Numbered from the stretch's first letter, positions 41,861-51,886 are shown. The stretch is DNA of 64,000 nucleotides from Corynebacterium sp. NML140438 (GCF_001875725.1 NZ_MLCQ01000018.1:62001-126000); one strand, 5' to 3'. Notes: generated by a model not told the origin, from the sequence alone. Numbers and translations are program-made.

Positions 41861-42661
41861 ATGAGAAAAACACAGTATGCTGTGTTCGCTGCTATGAGCG
41901 CCAGCGTTTTAGTGCTGACAGGCTGCTCTGAAGCGGGGACGGATGCGCCGTCGTCTTCAACTGAGGCCGCTGCAACGAGTGAGGTCCATTGGGGGTACGA
42001 AGGAGACGGTGCTCCAGAGCACTGGGGCGAGCTTTCGGCCGAATTCGAGGCCTGTGGAAATGGCAAGGAGCAAAGCCCAATCAACTTGAGTGACGCTACC
42101 CCTGAGGACTTGGCAGACATAGAGTTTGCATATGCTGCCAGCACGGGTGAAGTCCTGAATAACGGACACACGTTGCAGTACACACCGTCGACAATGCAGA
42201 AGGTAACTCTCGACGGTGAGGATCTGGAGCTCGCGCAGCTGCACATGCACACTCCTGCAGAGCACGAGGTCGATGGTAAGCAGCTTCCTGGCGAGATCCA
42301 CTTTGTGCACAAGAATGCGGCAGGTGGCATTACAGTCCTTGGAATTCTGCTTGAGGAAGGCGCACCGAACGAGCTAGTGCAGTATCTGCTTGATAATGCG
42401 CCAGAGAACGTGGATACCTCACATATTTCTCAAGAGGAAATCAACATTGCAGACGCTCTTCCAGCATCACATGAGTACATCACGTATGGAGGCTCTTTGA
42501 CGACGCCACCTTGCTCTGAAAACGTTCGCTGGATCGTAATGACGCAGCCGGTAACTGCCTCAGCTGAGCAACTGCAAGCATTCGAATCGCTGATCGGCAA
42601 GAATGCTCGTCCTGTTCAGGACCAAAATGGCCGTGAGCTCACGTTGGACGCCACGAGCTAA
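41861..42661 (+). CDS. Alpha-class carbonic anhydrase lipoprotein
   Basis: A 266-residue exported alpha-carbonic anhydrase that interconverts CO2 and bicarbonate. Lipobox VLTGC gives Cys22; a Ser/Thr/Ala-rich linker follows. The three zinc His are His128 and His130 (LHMHTPAEH) and His147 (GEIHFVH). QSPINL and the late SLTTPPCSENVRW are also family marks; Cys65 and the late Cys probably form the disulfide. ATG at 41861 has AAAGGAA upstream. The class is uncommon in corynebacteria as far as I know. It lies directly after the duplicated tRNA-Glu. Confidence 0.92.
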   Translation: MRKTQYAVFAAMSASVLVLTGCSEAGTDAPSSSTEAAATSEVHWGYEGDGAPEHWGELSAEFEACGNGKEQSPINLSDATPEDLADIEFAYAASTGEVLNNGHTLQYTPSTMQKVTLDGEDLELAQLHMHTPAEHEVDGKQLPGEIHFVHKNAAGGITVLGILLEEGAPNELVQYLLDNAPENVDTSHISQEEINIADALPASHEYITYGGSLTTPPCSENVRWIVMTQPVTASAEQLQAFESLIGKNARPVQDQNGRELTLDATS

Positions 42662-42691
42662 CAAAGCAGTGATAGGGAGTACGCTGGTCAC

Positions 42692-42991
42692 GTGCTGATA
42701 ACAGTGTTGCTCTCCATCACGTTCGCGTGCGGGCTGATTATTGCAGCCCTGCACGTGTTGAACCGCCAATTCATCGCCCCGGTGTATGACGTGTGGTTGA
42801 ACTTGGCGGCGTTCGGTGCGGCGACGACGTCGAACACATTGTTGCACCAGCCGCTACCAGCGTTCCTGTCCGGCTGCGCTGTGGCCGCCTGGGTGTATCT
42901 CGGCGTGCGAACGGTGAAGGCGAAGCGTGCGGGCCTCGTTGCAGGTGGACAGCGGCGCCAGCGATTGGAGACTACCGCAGCGCCTCGGTGA
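42692..42991 (+). CDS. Small membrane protein of unknown function
   Basis: A 99-residue protein with two or three hydrophobic segments (about 1-20, 30-48, 57-72) and a basic C-terminal tail (VKAKRAG, QRRQR). Start is GTG at 42692, 6 bases after TACGCT, without a ribosome binding site. Its last 20 bases overlap the 3' end of ltbR on the other strand. No family is recognised. Confidence 0.6.
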   Translation: MLITVLLSITFACGLIIAALHVLNRQFIAPVYDVWLNLAAFGAATTSNTLLHQPLPAFLSGCAVAAWVYLGVRTVKAKRAGLVAGGQRRQRLETTAAPR

Positions 42992-43664
42992 GCTGTTGAG
43001 CAGCCTCGTGGAGTTCGGAGCCCCACTTTTGGATCGGGGTGGGAACGAGGCGCTCGGCAGGCCCTGAAACGGAAAGTACAGCGATGACTGATCCGTCCGG
43101 GTTAGTGATGGGCGCGGATAGGCTCGCGAGACCAACTTCACGTTCCGCGATCGATTCGGCGAGGCCGGTTTCGCGAATCTTTTTGAGGTCTTCGGCGGGG
43201 AACGGGGAGGCGTCGATAAGAGAGTGGGCGGCGAATACTCGAGCGGCAGAACCCGCAGTGAGCGAGAGCTGCGAGCCTACGGGAACTGTGTAGGTGAGGC
43301 CGCTCTCGGGCTTTTCTGCCGCGATGCAGGTTCGGGTATCGCCGCTGAGCTTGTAGAGCTGCACCGACTCGCCGGTGGACTCCACCAAGCTGCGCATGAT
43401 TGGTGCAGCTGCAGAGAGCAAACGGGGGGAGGAGTGCCCCGAGAAGTGGGAGAGGGCTCGGCCGATTGTCCACTGGCCGTCCTCAGTCCGGGCGAGCACG
43501 TTGTGGACCTCGAGCGCGGTGGCGATACGGTGTGTTGTTGCGCGGGGCAGGCCGGTTGCTTCGCTGAGCTCGGCGAGGGTTTTGTCGCCACCTGCGACCG
43601 CTCGTACGATTGAAATCGAGCGATCGAGCACTTTAATACCAGAGTCTTCGCTATACTGTCTCAC
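42972..43664 (-). CDS. ltbR: IclR-family regulator LtbR
   Basis: A 230-residue IclR-type repressor: an N-terminal winged helix-turn-helix ([21 protein letters not shown], about 35-55) and a C-terminal effector domain with [11 protein letters not shown] and [22 protein letters not shown]. Divergent to leuCD, as is ltbR of C. glutamicum, which represses leuB, leuCD and the trp operon. Start is GTG at 43664, 7 bases after a minus-strand TAGAAT and so leaderless. Confidence 0.88.
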   Translation of the reverse strand: MRQYSEDSGIKVLDRSISIVRAVAGGDKTLAELSEATGLPRATTHRIATALEVHNVLARTEDGQWTIGRALSHFSGHSSPRLLSAAAPIMRSLVESTGESVQLYKLSGDTRTCIAAEKPESGLTYTVPVGSQLSLTAGSAARVFAAHSLIDASPFPAEDLKKIRETGLAESIAEREVGLASLSAPITNPDGSVIAVLSVSGPAERLVPTPIQKWGSELHEAAQQLTEALR

Positions 43665-43677
43665 GTCATGGATTCTA
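43652..43677. promoter_or_regulatory. Back-to-back promoters of ltbR and leuCD
   Basis: TATACT (43652-43657, plus) is the likely -10 of leuCD and ATTCTA (43672-43677, TAGAAT on minus) that of ltbR, only 14 bases apart. The ltbR start codon lies between them. A repressor bound here would block both, giving autoregulation. Confidence 0.6.
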
Positions 43678-43724
43678 CCATCTCACTCGGTGGGAGGTTG
43701 TTGCGACTGTTGAGGAGGAGCAAG

Positions 43725-45167
43725 ATGAGCCAAAAGCCATTAACGCTGGCGGAAAAAGTGTGGCGTGACCACGTGGTCACCCATGGAGAAAACGGTCAGC
43801 CTGACCTTCTCTACATCGATTTTCAACTCCTGCACGAGGTGACGTCGCCACAGGCGTTCGATGGTTTGCGTCTCAACGGGCGTCGCATGCGCCACCCAGA
43901 GCTGCACCTTGCCACCGAAGACCACAACGTGCCAACCACAGGCATTGTTTCTGGCAAGCTGACAGAAATTAGCGATCCGACTTCCCGCACGCAGGTCTCG
44001 ACCCTGCGGAAGAACTGCGAAGAGTTCGGCGTGGTGCTGCATGAGATGGGCGACGAGGAGCAGGGCATCGTCCACACGGTCGGTCCACAGCTGGGCATTA
44101 GCCAGCCCGGCATGACGATTGTGTGCGGCGACTCGCATACGTCGACACATGGTGCGTTTGGTTCGATCGCGATGGGTATTGGTACCTCTGAGGTAGAGCA
44201 CGTTATGGCGACCCAGACGCTGCCGTTGGCTCCGTTTAGGACGATGGCGATTGAGGTCAGTGGAACGCTACAACCTGGTGTGAGTGCGAAGGACTTGATC
44301 CTGGCGATCATCGCCAAGATTGGTACCGGCGGCGGCCAGGGACACATCATCGAATACCGTGGTGAAGCTATCCGGAAGCTGTCCATGGAAGCACGCATGA
44401 CCATCTGCAACATGTCGATCGAGGCAGGCGCCCGCGCCGGCATGGTGGCTCCCGACGAGACAACATTTGAGTACGTCAAGGGACGTCCATACGCGCCGAA
44501 GGGAAAGGACTGGGACGACGCGGTGGCGTACTGGAAGACGCTGCCAACCGATCCAGGTGCGGAGTTCGACACTGTCGTAGAGATCGACGCCTCCACGCTG
44601 ACTCCGTTCGTTACCTGGGGTACCAACCCTGGCCAAGGGTTGCCGTTGAGCGCCTCCGTTCCTGACCCCGAGGAGTTTGGCGACGACAGTGCGAAGCAGG
44701 CTGCGCAAAAGGCATTGCAGTACATGGATCTAACGCCTGGTACGCCACTGCGCGACATCAGCATCGATACCGTGTTCCTGGGTTCGTGCACGAACGCGCG
44801 CATCGAGGACCTGCGCGCCGCTGCGGAGGTCGTCCGTGGCCGCACAATTGCGGAGGGCACGCGTATGTTGGTGGTCCCGTCCTCTGCCAAGGTCAAGCAG
44901 CAGGCGGAGGAAGAAGGCCTGCACACGATCTTTGAAGAGTTCGGCGCGGAGTGGCGCACCGCAGGTTGCTCGATGTGCCTGGGTATGAACCCCGATCAAC
45001 TTGCCCCTGGAGAGCGCAGCGCGTCGACGTCGAACCGAAACTTCGAAGGCCGCCAAGGACCTGGGGGCAGGACCCACCTTGTATCGCCTGCGGTGGCTGC
45101 TGCGACCGCGGTCCTCGGCCACCTCGCCGCCCCCGCAGACATCCCATCAACCGCCAACGCACAGTAG
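43725..45167 (+). CDS. leuC: 3-isopropylmalate dehydratase large subunit LeuC
   Basis: A 480-residue aconitase-family subunit of leucine synthesis. The three [4Fe-4S] cysteines are in [13 protein letters not shown] and [18 protein letters not shown] and [13 protein letters not shown] are active-site motifs. I chose the ATG at 43725, which has GAGGAGGAG upstream and gives the family N-terminus; an in-frame ATG at 43668 lies at the transcript start and would add 19 unrelated residues. leuD follows after 20 bases. Confidence 0.95.
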   Translation: MSQKPLTLAEKVWRDHVVTHGENGQPDLLYIDFQLLHEVTSPQAFDGLRLNGRRMRHPELHLATEDHNVPTTGIVSGKLTEISDPTSRTQVSTLRKNCEEFGVVLHEMGDEEQGIVHTVGPQLGISQPGMTIVCGDSHTSTHGAFGSIAMGIGTSEVEHVMATQTLPLAPFRTMAIEVSGTLQPGVSAKDLILAIIAKIGTGGGQGHIIEYRGEAIRKLSMEARMTICNMSIEAGARAGMVAPDETTFEYVKGRPYAPKGKDWDDAVAYWKTLPTDPGAEFDTVVEIDASTLTPFVTWGTNPGQGLPLSASVPDPEEFGDDSAKQAAQKALQYMDLTPGTPLRDISIDTVFLGSCTNARIEDLRAAAEVVRGRTIAEGTRMLVVPSSAKVKQQAEEEGLHTIFEEFGAEWRTAGCSMCLGMNPDQLAPGERSASTSNRNFEGRQGPGGRTHLVSPAVAAATAVLGHLAAPADIPSTANAQ

Positions 45168-45187
45168 TCAGGAGCTGACCAACGATC

Positions 45188-45784
45188 ATGGAAAAATTCA
45201 CATCCCACAGTGGCGTCGCAGTTCCATTGACGCGATCGAATGTGGACACCGACCAAATCATTCCCGCCCGCTACCTCAAGCGCGTGACCCGCACGGGGTT
45301 CGAGGACGGCTTGTTTTCCAATTGGCGCACCAACGAACCCGACTTCGTGTTGAACAACGAGGCCTTCAAGGATGGATCGGTGTTGTTCGCCGGGCCTGAC
45401 TTCGGCACCGGTTCCTCCCGCGAGCACGCAGTGTGGGCGCTGCAGGACTACGGGTTCCGGGCAGTGTTTTGCCCACGGTTCGCTGATATCTTCCGTGGCA
45501 ACGCCGGGAAGGCAGGCCTGTTGGCCGGCATCATGTCGGAATCGGACATCGAGCTGATCTGGAAGCAGCTTGAACAGGCACCAGGCACCGTCGCTACTGT
45601 TTCACTGCCGGAGCGCACCGTCACCGTCGGGGAGAACACCTACTCCTTCGACGTTGACGACTACACGCGTTGGCGTCTGAGCGAAGGCCTCGACGATATC
45701 GGGCTGACGCTGCGAAACGAGCAGGCCATCGAGGACTACGAACAGCAGCGTCGCCCGTTTTATCCGGCTACTTTTCCTCGCTAG
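45188..45784 (+). CDS. leuD: 3-isopropylmalate dehydratase small subunit LeuD
   Basis: A 198-residue swivel-domain subunit that completes isopropylmalate isomerase with Leu[15 protein letters not shown] and [14 protein letters not shown] are the substrate-binding motifs. ATG at 45188 has CAGGAG upstream. Its last 17 bases overlap the convergent YbjN gene. Confidence 0.95.
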   Translation: MEKFTSHSGVAVPLTRSNVDTDQIIPARYLKRVTRTGFEDGLFSNWRTNEPDFVLNNEAFKDGSVLFAGPDFGTGSSREHAVWALQDYGFRAVFCPRFADIFRGNAGKAGLLAGIMSESDIELIWKQLEQAPGTVATVSLPERTVTVGENTYSFDVDDYTRWRLSEGLDDIGLTLRNEQAIEDYEQQRRPFYPATFPR

Positions 45785-46229
45785 GAGGGGTGCCGAGGCG
45801 CTCAAGGGCCGAAGGCGCGAACGTCGACAAGAAGTCGCGGACTGACGTCGTGATGCCGTGGATAGCGGAGGAGACGTGGTCCGCGAACTGCTGGTCACTG
45901 TAGTCCCAGAAACCCGGCATGACATAGGCAACGCCCAGAGCGGAGACGTTGCGCTTCTCATCTTTCATAACGACGAGAGACGGGAATGCGTGGGCGTTGT
46001 TGTAATCCTCGCACCAGGTCAGGACTTCGTCGAAACGGCTCACATCGACGTCGTCGACGGAGACTGTGGAAACGAAGTGGAGACTGGAGTCGACGAGCTT
46101 CATCTCGAAGCCGATACCGGTAAACGCCGTGATGAGAGAGTTGTACTGCGTAGGCTCCCGATACTCCCAACCTCGCTCGTCAAACAGCTTGCGAAGACGA
46201 TCAAGACTTAAAGGCTGTAGCTGCTGCAT
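45768..46229 (-). CDS. YbjN-domain protein (second of two)
   Basis: A 153-residue soluble protein of the YbjN family, a fold related to type III secretion chaperones, with no known catalytic role. [16 protein letters not shown] and the [12 protein letters not shown] segment are recognisable. It begins immediately after the stop of its tandem neighbour (TAAATG), with GGAGAAGGAG upstream, so they are co-translated. Its 3' end overlaps leuD. Confidence 0.75.
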   Translation of the reverse strand: MQQLQPLSLDRLRKLFDERGWEYREPTQYNSLITAFTGIGFEMKLVDSSLHFVSTVSVDDVDVSRFDEVLTWCEDYNNAHAFPSLVVMKDEKRNVSALGVAYVMPGFWDYSDQQFADHVSSAIHGITTSVRDFLSTFAPSALERLGTPPSEEK

Positions 46230-46676
46230 TTACTGCTCCTTCTCCTGCTTGTAAGGGTGCTTGTCCTTGATGTGCGCAAAGTTTTCGTCGAGCGCCTCCA
46301 CCGCATAGTGCATGACCGAGAAGTAAAACTGCAGCATCGACTGAAGTTGCTCGTCGCTGAAGCCATCAGAGGAGAAAAACGGCGCCTCGAACAGGGCAAC
46401 GAGCCCGCCGTCTTCGCGCTTGATCGGGTGTGCACGCAGGAGAGGCAGTGAGCGATTCAGCTCGTTGATGCTCAGTCGAAGATTCTGCTTATCCGCATTC
46501 ATTTTCGCCGTCCCGAGCCACTGGCTCGTGATCTTGAAGCCAATCTCCTGCACTTCGAAAAAGCACATGATTGATGGGAACGCAGTCCGGGTCAGACCAT
46601 CTTCAGAACTGCGGAAGTACTGCAGTTCCAGCGCGTCGAGCGCCGCTTCGATTCGTTCTTGAGTAACTGGCTGCAA
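46230..46676 (-). CDS. YbjN-domain protein (first of two)
   Basis: A 148-residue protein of the same fold as its downstream neighbour: TQERIEAALDALELQYF, a central FFEVQEIGFKI strand pair, and SMLQFYFSVMHYAVEAL. The start is TTG at 46676 with AAAGGA eight bases upstream. It lies 33 bases after the Nudix gene on the same strand and is probably in one operon with it. In actinobacteria paired YbjN genes are common; the function is unknown. Confidence 0.75.
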   Translation of the reverse strand: MQPVTQERIEAALDALELQYFRSSEDGLTRTAFPSIMCFFEVQEIGFKITSQWLGTAKMNADKQNLRLSINELNRSLPLLRAHPIKREDGGLVALFEAPFFSSDGFSDEQLQSMLQFYFSVMHYAVEALDENFAHIKDKHPYKQEKEQ

Positions 46677-46709
46677 CTGGGCAGTCCTTTCTTTGTAGGC
46701 GAAGTGGGC

Positions 46710-47717
46710 TTAGAGCACCGGGAGTGGCGATGGCATGTAGTCCGCGCCGATGAGTTGCCCTTCGTTAAAGGACAGTACCCACACGGATGCTTTCTTTGCC
46801 AAGATTGGGGACTCGATTGGCAGACGGCCATCGGCTGCAAGGGAGGCGATCATTTCAGGGATCACCCCGCCTTGCGCACATATGACGTGGGTGCCTCCCT
46901 GCTTGATGACGCTCTCAAACGCTGCTTGAGCGGTCTCCGGGTTCTCCTGCCACGCAATTTCGCCGAAGGCGGCGTCGACAACTACTTCCTCATCGAGTGC
47001 TTTCGCCAGGGGTGCAAGCGTTTGCTGGCAGCGCAGCGGCTCAGCGCAGTAGAGCGACTCAGGGGAGAAGGCATTGAGTAGCGGAACAAGCGCCTTCGCT
47101 TGGCGTTTCCCCTTCTTGTCGAGTGGCCGTCGACTATCGTCGTGCTTCCAGGCTTCCTTGTAGTTCGCACGGGCATGGCGCACATACAGGATTCGGGTAT
47201 CCGCAGGGGTAGCGAAGCGTTTCGCGGCCTTGAGCAAGACTTGGCGGTCAAGCTCGTAGCTCATGAGATCCCTCGCGTCCTCGATGTTGAGCCAACGGAT
47301 CTCATCGACCTCATTGTTCGGGGTGAACTCGCCACCGACAACCTTGCCGGTCCAGTAATACACAACCTTCGTGGTGTTCTTGACGGGATATACCGTCTTG
47401 CCAATCAGCTTGCCCAAGCGGATTTCGTAACCGGTTTCCTCCTGAATCTCACGCACTGCGGTCGTGATGAGGAACTCGCCTGGATCTACTTTGCCTTTCG
47501 CAAGAGACCAGTCGTCGTAGTGCGGGCGGTGAATGCACGCGACCTCAATCGTTTCGGGGTGCTCGAGATCACCTCGCCACAAAACAGCACCAGCTGCAAG
47601 CGTGGTTTTCTTGAACTCACGTCCCGGGTGCCGGGGAATTTCCTGGTGGCGTCCGGTGATAAACATTTCACCAAACCGGTCTTTGTGTTGTTCATGGAGC
47701 TTCGTTGAACGTGACAT
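46710..47717 (-). CDS. Nudix hydrolase fused to histidine phosphatase (MutT1-like)
   Basis: A 335-residue two-domain protein. The Nudix box runs from Gly75 to Gly97 (GKVDPGEF...REIQEETG). The second domain (about 180-335) is a histidine phosphatase with LYVRHARA and the later HVICAQGG. Mycobacterial MutT1 has this fusion and removes oxidised nucleotides or diadenosine polyphosphates. The ATG at 47717 lies 8 bases after a minus-strand TAAAAT and is likely leaderless; a TTG at 47726 would overlap that box. Confidence 0.88.
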   Translation of the reverse strand: MSRSTKLHEQHKDRFGEMFITGRHQEIPRHPGREFKKTTLAAGAVLWRGDLEHPETIEVACIHRPHYDDWSLAKGKVDPGEFLITTAVREIQEETGYEIRLGKLIGKTVYPVKNTTKVVYYWTGKVVGGEFTPNNEVDEIRWLNIEDARDLMSYELDRQVLLKAAKRFATPADTRILYVRHARANYKEAWKHDDSRRPLDKKGKRQAKALVPLLNAFSPESLYCAEPLRCQQTLAPLAKALDEEVVVDAAFGEIAWQENPETAQAAFESVIKQGGTHVICAQGGVIPEMIASLAADGRLPIESPILAKKASVWVLSFNEGQLIGADYMPSPLPVL

Positions 47718-47818
47718 GCCCTCCAATTTTACGCACTTTGCGGATTCTCGCTGCAGCGACAGGTCAGCGGCACGGTGGTAGATAATCGGAGCGCAATAGT
47801 GCTAGCGTGAAACGGTTC

Positions 47819-48844
47819 ATGCAGACAGGAATGGCGGTGGCACAAGTGGTAAACGTAGCGGTGATGGGCGCAGGTTCCTGGGGGACAACCTTGGCTAAAG
47901 TGTTCGCTGATGCCGGGAATATGGTGCAGCTGTGGGCTCGCAGGGACGAGCTGGCGAAGACCATGCAAGAAACTCGTGAGAACCCCGATTACCTGCCTGG
48001 CATTACGCTGCCAGATGGTATCTTTGCCACTTCTGATGCTGAAGCTGCGCTGGAGGCGGCAGATATCGCAATTTTTGCGGTACCGAGCCAGACCATGCGC
48101 CAGAACCTGGAAGTCTGGGCTCCGATGCTGCGCTCTGACACCACCTTGCTCTCGATCTCGAAAGGTATTGAGACCGGCACGTATATGCGTATGTCGGAAA
48201 TTATCGCTGAGGTCACCGGTGCCGACGAGAGTCGGACTGCTGTGCTGAGCGGGCCGAACCTTTCCCGCGAGATTGCTGAGGAGCAGCCGGCGGCGACTGT
48301 CATCGCTTGCAGTGATATTAACCGTGCGAAGCTTGTCCAGGCTGCGTGCGCCACGTCGTACCTGCGCCCTTATACCAACACTGATGTGGTTGGCTGCGAA
48401 ATTGGCGGTGCGACGAAGAACGTCATCGCGCTCGCCTGCGGTATGGCGTCCGGGCAGGGACTGGGAGAAAACACCCTGGCGACGCTCATCACGAGAGGGT
48501 TGGCTGAAAGTACGCGCCTGGGCCAGGAGTTAGGCGCCGACGCCCGCACCTTCGCAGGCCTTGCAGGGATGGGCGACTTGGTTGCAACGTGCTCTTCGCC
48601 ACTGTCGCGCAACCGTACGTTTGGCTCTGCACTTGGCAAGGGTGCCACGATTGAGGAGGCGAAAGCAGCGACGAAGGGTCAGGTCGCCGAGGGCGTCATT
48701 TCCTCGCGGAGCATTTTCCAGCTTGCGCAGCGCCATGGTGTGGACATGCCACTGACTCAGGCCGTATTCGCCGTGTGCCACCAGGGCGTGACGGTTGAGG
48801 AGACGATTGCCGCGTTGATGGGTCGGTCGAAAAAGTCGGAGTAG
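47819..48844 (+). CDS. gpsA: Glycerol-3-phosphate dehydrogenase [NAD(P)+] GpsA
   Basis: A protein of about 341 residues that makes sn-glycerol 3-phosphate for phospholipids. The nucleotide loop is [26 protein letters not shown], the catalytic-Lys region [15 protein letters not shown] and [10 protein letters not shown] are typical. Start choice is open: GTG 47807, ATG 47819 or ATG 47831; I took 47819, ten bases after a TAGCGT box. ddl follows after 21 bases. Confidence 0.93.
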   Translation: MQTGMAVAQVVNVAVMGAGSWGTTLAKVFADAGNMVQLWARRDELAKTMQETRENPDYLPGITLPDGIFATSDAEAALEAADIAIFAVPSQTMRQNLEVWAPMLRSDTTLLSISKGIETGTYMRMSEIIAEVTGADESRTAVLSGPNLSREIAEEQPAATVIACSDINRAKLVQAACATSYLRPYTNTDVVGCEIGGATKNVIALACGMASGQGLGENTLATLITRGLAESTRLGQELGADARTFAGLAGMGDLVATCSSPLSRNRTFGSALGKGATIEEAKAATKGQVAEGVISSRSIFQLAQRHGVDMPLTQAVFAVCHQGVTVEETIAALMGRSKKSE

Positions 48845-48865
48845 TCACCGGGTAGTGTGGCAGCT

Positions 48866-49930
48866 GTGATTCGTATTGCAGTAGTTTACGGTGGACGCTC
48901 CACCGAGCATTCAATTTCTTGTATTTCTGCGGGCTCCATCATCTCTCACCTCGACCCCGAGGTGTACGAGGTGTTTCCCGTAGGTATTCGCCGGGACGGC
49001 ACATGGGTGCGCGGGGACATCGACCCTGTAGGTGGTGAAGCGCTCCCCGAGGTTCGCGGTGGGGCAGAGATCGCGCTGAGCATTAGCCCTTCGCGCCGCG
49101 GCGAGTTTACCGACGTCGCTACCGGCGAGGTGCTCGCGCAGGTCGACGTTGTGTTCCCAGTCCTGCACGGCCAATTCGGAGAAGACGGCACCATTCAAGG
49201 TCTGTTTGAGCTTTCAGGGATCCCGTATGTGGGCCCTGGAGTCTTGGCCTCTGCATGTGGCATGGACAAGGAGTACACCAAGAAGCTCGTGGCTCTCGCA
49301 GGGATTGCCGTGAGCCAGGAGGTAATTGTCCGCGGTGGCGCAACGCTGAGCAGTGAGGACAAACAACGCCTTGGTTTGCCAGTGTTTGTGAAGCCAGCGA
49401 ATGGCGGGTCCTCGATTGGGGTGTCGAAGGTGACATCGTGGGACGACTTCGACGCTGCGCTGCAGCAAGCATACGAGTGTGACTCGAAAGTGATCATCGA
49501 ATCGGAGCAGGTGGGTGACGAGGTCGAAGTCGGCGTGTTGGAGTTTCCCGACGGCCGCATCGAGGCCTCCGTTCCGGCAAAGCTTAACGGGACCGATACT
49601 TCAGCGGAAGGCTTCTACGGCTTCGAGACGAAGTACCTAGAAGAGGGAGTCACCGCAACGATCCCCGCGCCATACGACGCCCATGTGATCGAATCCTTGC
49701 AGGAACAGGCGATTCAGACGTTTAAGGCTCTGAGCTGCAAGGGGCTGGCCCGCGTGGACTTTTTCGTCACGGATCAGGGCCCGGTGCTCAACGAGATCAA
49801 CACCATGCCTGGATTTACTGCAATCTCGATGTACCCACAGGTCTGGAACGCAAGCGGCGTGAACTACCCAAACCTGCTTGACACCTTGGTCCGCACCGCA
49901 TTGCAGTCAGCAAACAAGCCGACAGTTTAA
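48866..49930 (+). CDS. ddl: D-alanine--D-alanine ligase Ddl
   Basis: A 354-residue ATP-grasp enzyme that makes the D-Ala-D-Ala dipeptide for peptidoglycan. VVYGGRSTEHSIS is the N-terminal motif; FPVLHGQFGEDGTIQG, KPANGGSSIGVSKV and NEINTMPGFT follow in order. The start is GTG at 48866, 7 bases after TAGTGT; the earlier GTG at 48857 lies within that box. Convergent with the DUF3515 gene two bases away. Confidence 0.95.
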   Translation: MIRIAVVYGGRSTEHSISCISAGSIISHLDPEVYEVFPVGIRRDGTWVRGDIDPVGGEALPEVRGGAEIALSISPSRRGEFTDVATGEVLAQVDVVFPVLHGQFGEDGTIQGLFELSGIPYVGPGVLASACGMDKEYTKKLVALAGIAVSQEVIVRGGATLSSEDKQRLGLPVFVKPANGGSSIGVSKVTSWDDFDAALQQAYECDSKVIIESEQVGDEVEVGVLEFPDGRIEASVPAKLNGTDTSAEGFYGFETKYLEEGVTATIPAPYDAHVIESLQEQAIQTFKALSCKGLARVDFFVTDQGPVLNEINTMPGFTAISMYPQVWNASGVNYPNLLDTLVRTALQSANKPTV

Positions 49931-49932
49931 CG

Positions 49933-50889
49933 CTAACGTTCGGCGACGTGCTCCTCGATAAGCTCGGTCAGCGTTGTGATGACATCGTTGCCCTCACCCG
50001 AGGGCACAAACGCCGCAACGTTGACCACCCTCCCGAGCGCGTACCACGTCGATGACGTGGTCCCTGTAGCAGTGATGGTGTCCTCGAACCACGGAATCCC
50101 GTTAATCTGCTGCAGCGTAGCCCCAGCTGCGTAATGCTCTGGGTCATCCACACCGCACCGCAGCACAATCGGCTCATGGCCAAGTCGTGTCCAGACGGCC
50201 GTCTCCGGGGATACCACTTCGTTTTCAGGCAGCTTTGCGTACCCTTCAGCGAGCGTTTCAGGAAGTGCGGCAAGCAACCCCGCGCAGGCATTACCCTCCG
50301 CGGCCTGCGTGGCCGTATGCAGCTCAGACAACGGCGCAGGATGGCGAGGAAGATCACGCTGCGGCAGCGCACTCACGTCAATCTCGTCGACCGGCGTTTC
50401 CGCCCTGCCCAGCCCTTCCGCATCGGTGGTCACCGCGACAGCGGGCCACCGGTCTGCGCTAAACCAGGTCACCATAGTTGAACCTGGGGTGGCGTCGTCA
50501 ATTCTGATCCACTCTGCACCGTTGTGGGAGGACACCGGGGTGTACTCGGTGTACTGCAGCGGCATTTCCACGCCGCAACGCAACGTGACGCGCCGGGTTG
50601 ACGAGGACTGCCACGCGGCAGCACCTGCCGGAGCCGGGGCGGCGAGCTCCGCGCGCTCATGCCCAAGCACCTTGTCAGGAAGGCTGTCCACGAGCGCAGT
50701 GCACTCGGGCGAATCTGCCTCGGGGGAGGGCAGCTCAGTCATCGCGACAGGCTGCAGCGCCACCTGTTGGAAAAAGTACCGAGCACCCACAATGACGCCC
50801 AAAACAAGCGCCACTGCGAGGCCCAAACTGATGTAGACCGCTGTACGGTTAATCTGTGAATCATGCAACGCGCCAGAGGAATCATTCAT
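49933..50889 (-). CDS. Membrane-anchored protein with two DUF3515-like domains
   Basis: A 318-residue protein. One helix at about 16-38 (AVYISLGLAVALVLGVIVGARY) anchors it, with the rest outside. DUF3515 is a short actinobacterial domain of unknown function. Here it appears twice: residues about 60-165 and 195-310 share a Cys followed by an ALVDSLPD/GLLAALPE helix, then a strand ending LRCGV, then a W-x-x-D segment and a TW(F/Y) strand. Its ATG at 50889 lies 8 bases after TAAACT on its strand and shares a CATG with an ATG of the opposite strand. Confidence 0.75.
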   Translation of the reverse strand: MNDSSGALHDSQINRTAVYISLGLAVALVLGVIVGARYFFQQVALQPVAMTELPSPEADSPECTALVDSLPDKVLGHERAELAAPAPAGAAAWQSSSTRRVTLRCGVEMPLQYTEYTPVSSHNGAEWIRIDDATPGSTMVTWFSADRWPAVAVTTDAEGLGRAETPVDEIDVSALPQRDLPRHPAPLSELHTATQAAEGNACAGLLAALPETLAEGYAKLPENEVVSPETAVWTRLGHEPIVLRCGVDDPEHYAAGATLQQINGIPWFEDTITATGTTSSTWYALGRVVNVAAFVPSGEGNDVITTLTELIEEHVAER

Positions 50890-50920
50890 GGCGTACAAGT
50901 TTACTGAAAGGCACACTTTG

Positions 50921-51886
50921 GTGAGTAACGTCGGTTTTCCCACACACGGCCCGACGCTGCGGGAGGTAGGCGAGCAAGCAACGATTGACGCCATTGTTGG
51001 AGCCTCGCCGTCACCGCTCAATGGTGATGACGCAGCCGTGCTTGAGTCACACACACCGAATAGCCGTGCGGTCGTGGCAACAGACATGCTCATCGAGGGC
51101 CAGCACTTTCGCTTTTCGACGACCACCCCCGCCCTGTTGGGGCGTAAAGCCATCGTGCAAAACTTCGCCGATATCGAAGCAATGGGTGCGCGCCCCGTCG
51201 CTGCGTTGCTCGCACTCTCCGCACCTCCGGAAACCCCACTTGCTGTAGTCAGCGAGCTCGCACGCGGCATCCATACTGAACTTGACCGCTATTCCAGCCA
51301 ACTTGTTGGCGGGGACATCACGAGCGGAAAACAATTCACTGTCTCGATCACCGCGCTCGGTTCACTAGGCGGAAGCCTGCCTCCGCTGCGGCTCAGCCAG
51401 GCTCGCCCGGGACAGCGGGTCATCGCGCATGGACAGATCGGACACTCCGCGGCAGGCCTTGCCCTCCTGGAATCAGGGCGAGACATCCCGGAAGAATTCG
51501 CAGACATCGTCGAAGCGCACCGCTGCCCACAACTGACCCCTGGACGTGGCGTGGTCGCACGCGCAGCAGGAGCGACAGCCATGACAGACAACTCCGACGG
51601 GCTACTACACGACCTGGGTGCAATCGCCCGCGCCTCCCAAGTGGGAGTCAACATCTCCCGTGCTGCCGTCGCACCAAGCGAACAGCTGCGCAAAGTCGGA
51701 GACTTCCTGGGCATAGACCCGTGGGACTGGGTACTCAACGGGGGAGAAGACCACACCCTGCTGGGGACAATCGACGGGTCCGCACCCGTGGGGTATCGTT
51801 CGATCGGTACCGTCACACGCAAAGTCGGTGTGGAGATCGACGGCGTCGCACACACCGCACGCCATGAATGGGAGCCTTTTTCATGA
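50921..51886 (+). CDS. thiL: Thiamine-monophosphate kinase ThiL
   Basis: A protein of about 321 residues that phosphorylates thiamine monophosphate to the diphosphate cofactor. [33 protein letters not shown] and VGGDITSG are the aminoimidazole-ribonucleotide-synthetase-fold motifs; NGGEDHTLL is near the end. I chose GTG at 50921 with GAAAGG upstream; the ATG at 50888 adds 11 residues but lies inside the divergent promoter. ung overlaps by four bases. Confidence 0.9.
   Translation: MSNVGFPTHGPTLREVGEQATIDAIVGASPSPLNGDDAAVLESHTPNSRAVVATDMLIEGQHFRFSTTTPALLGRKAIVQNFADIEAMGARPVAALLALSAPPETPLAVVSELARGIHTELDRYSSQLVGGDITSGKQFTVSITALGSLGGSLPPLRLSQARPGQRVIAHGQIGHSAAGLALLESGRDIPEEFADIVEAHRCPQLTPGRGVVARAAGATAMTDNSDGLLHDLGAIARASQVGVNISRAAVAPSEQLRKVGDFLGIDPWDWVLNGGEDHTLLGTIDGSAPVGYRSIGTVTRKVGVEIDGVAHTARHEWEPFS

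Noticed and set aside
43668..43724. Longer LeuC starting at ATG 43668
   Set aside because: That ATG is at the likely transcript start, has no family sequence after it, and the ATG at 43725 has a strong ribosome binding site and the family N-terminus.
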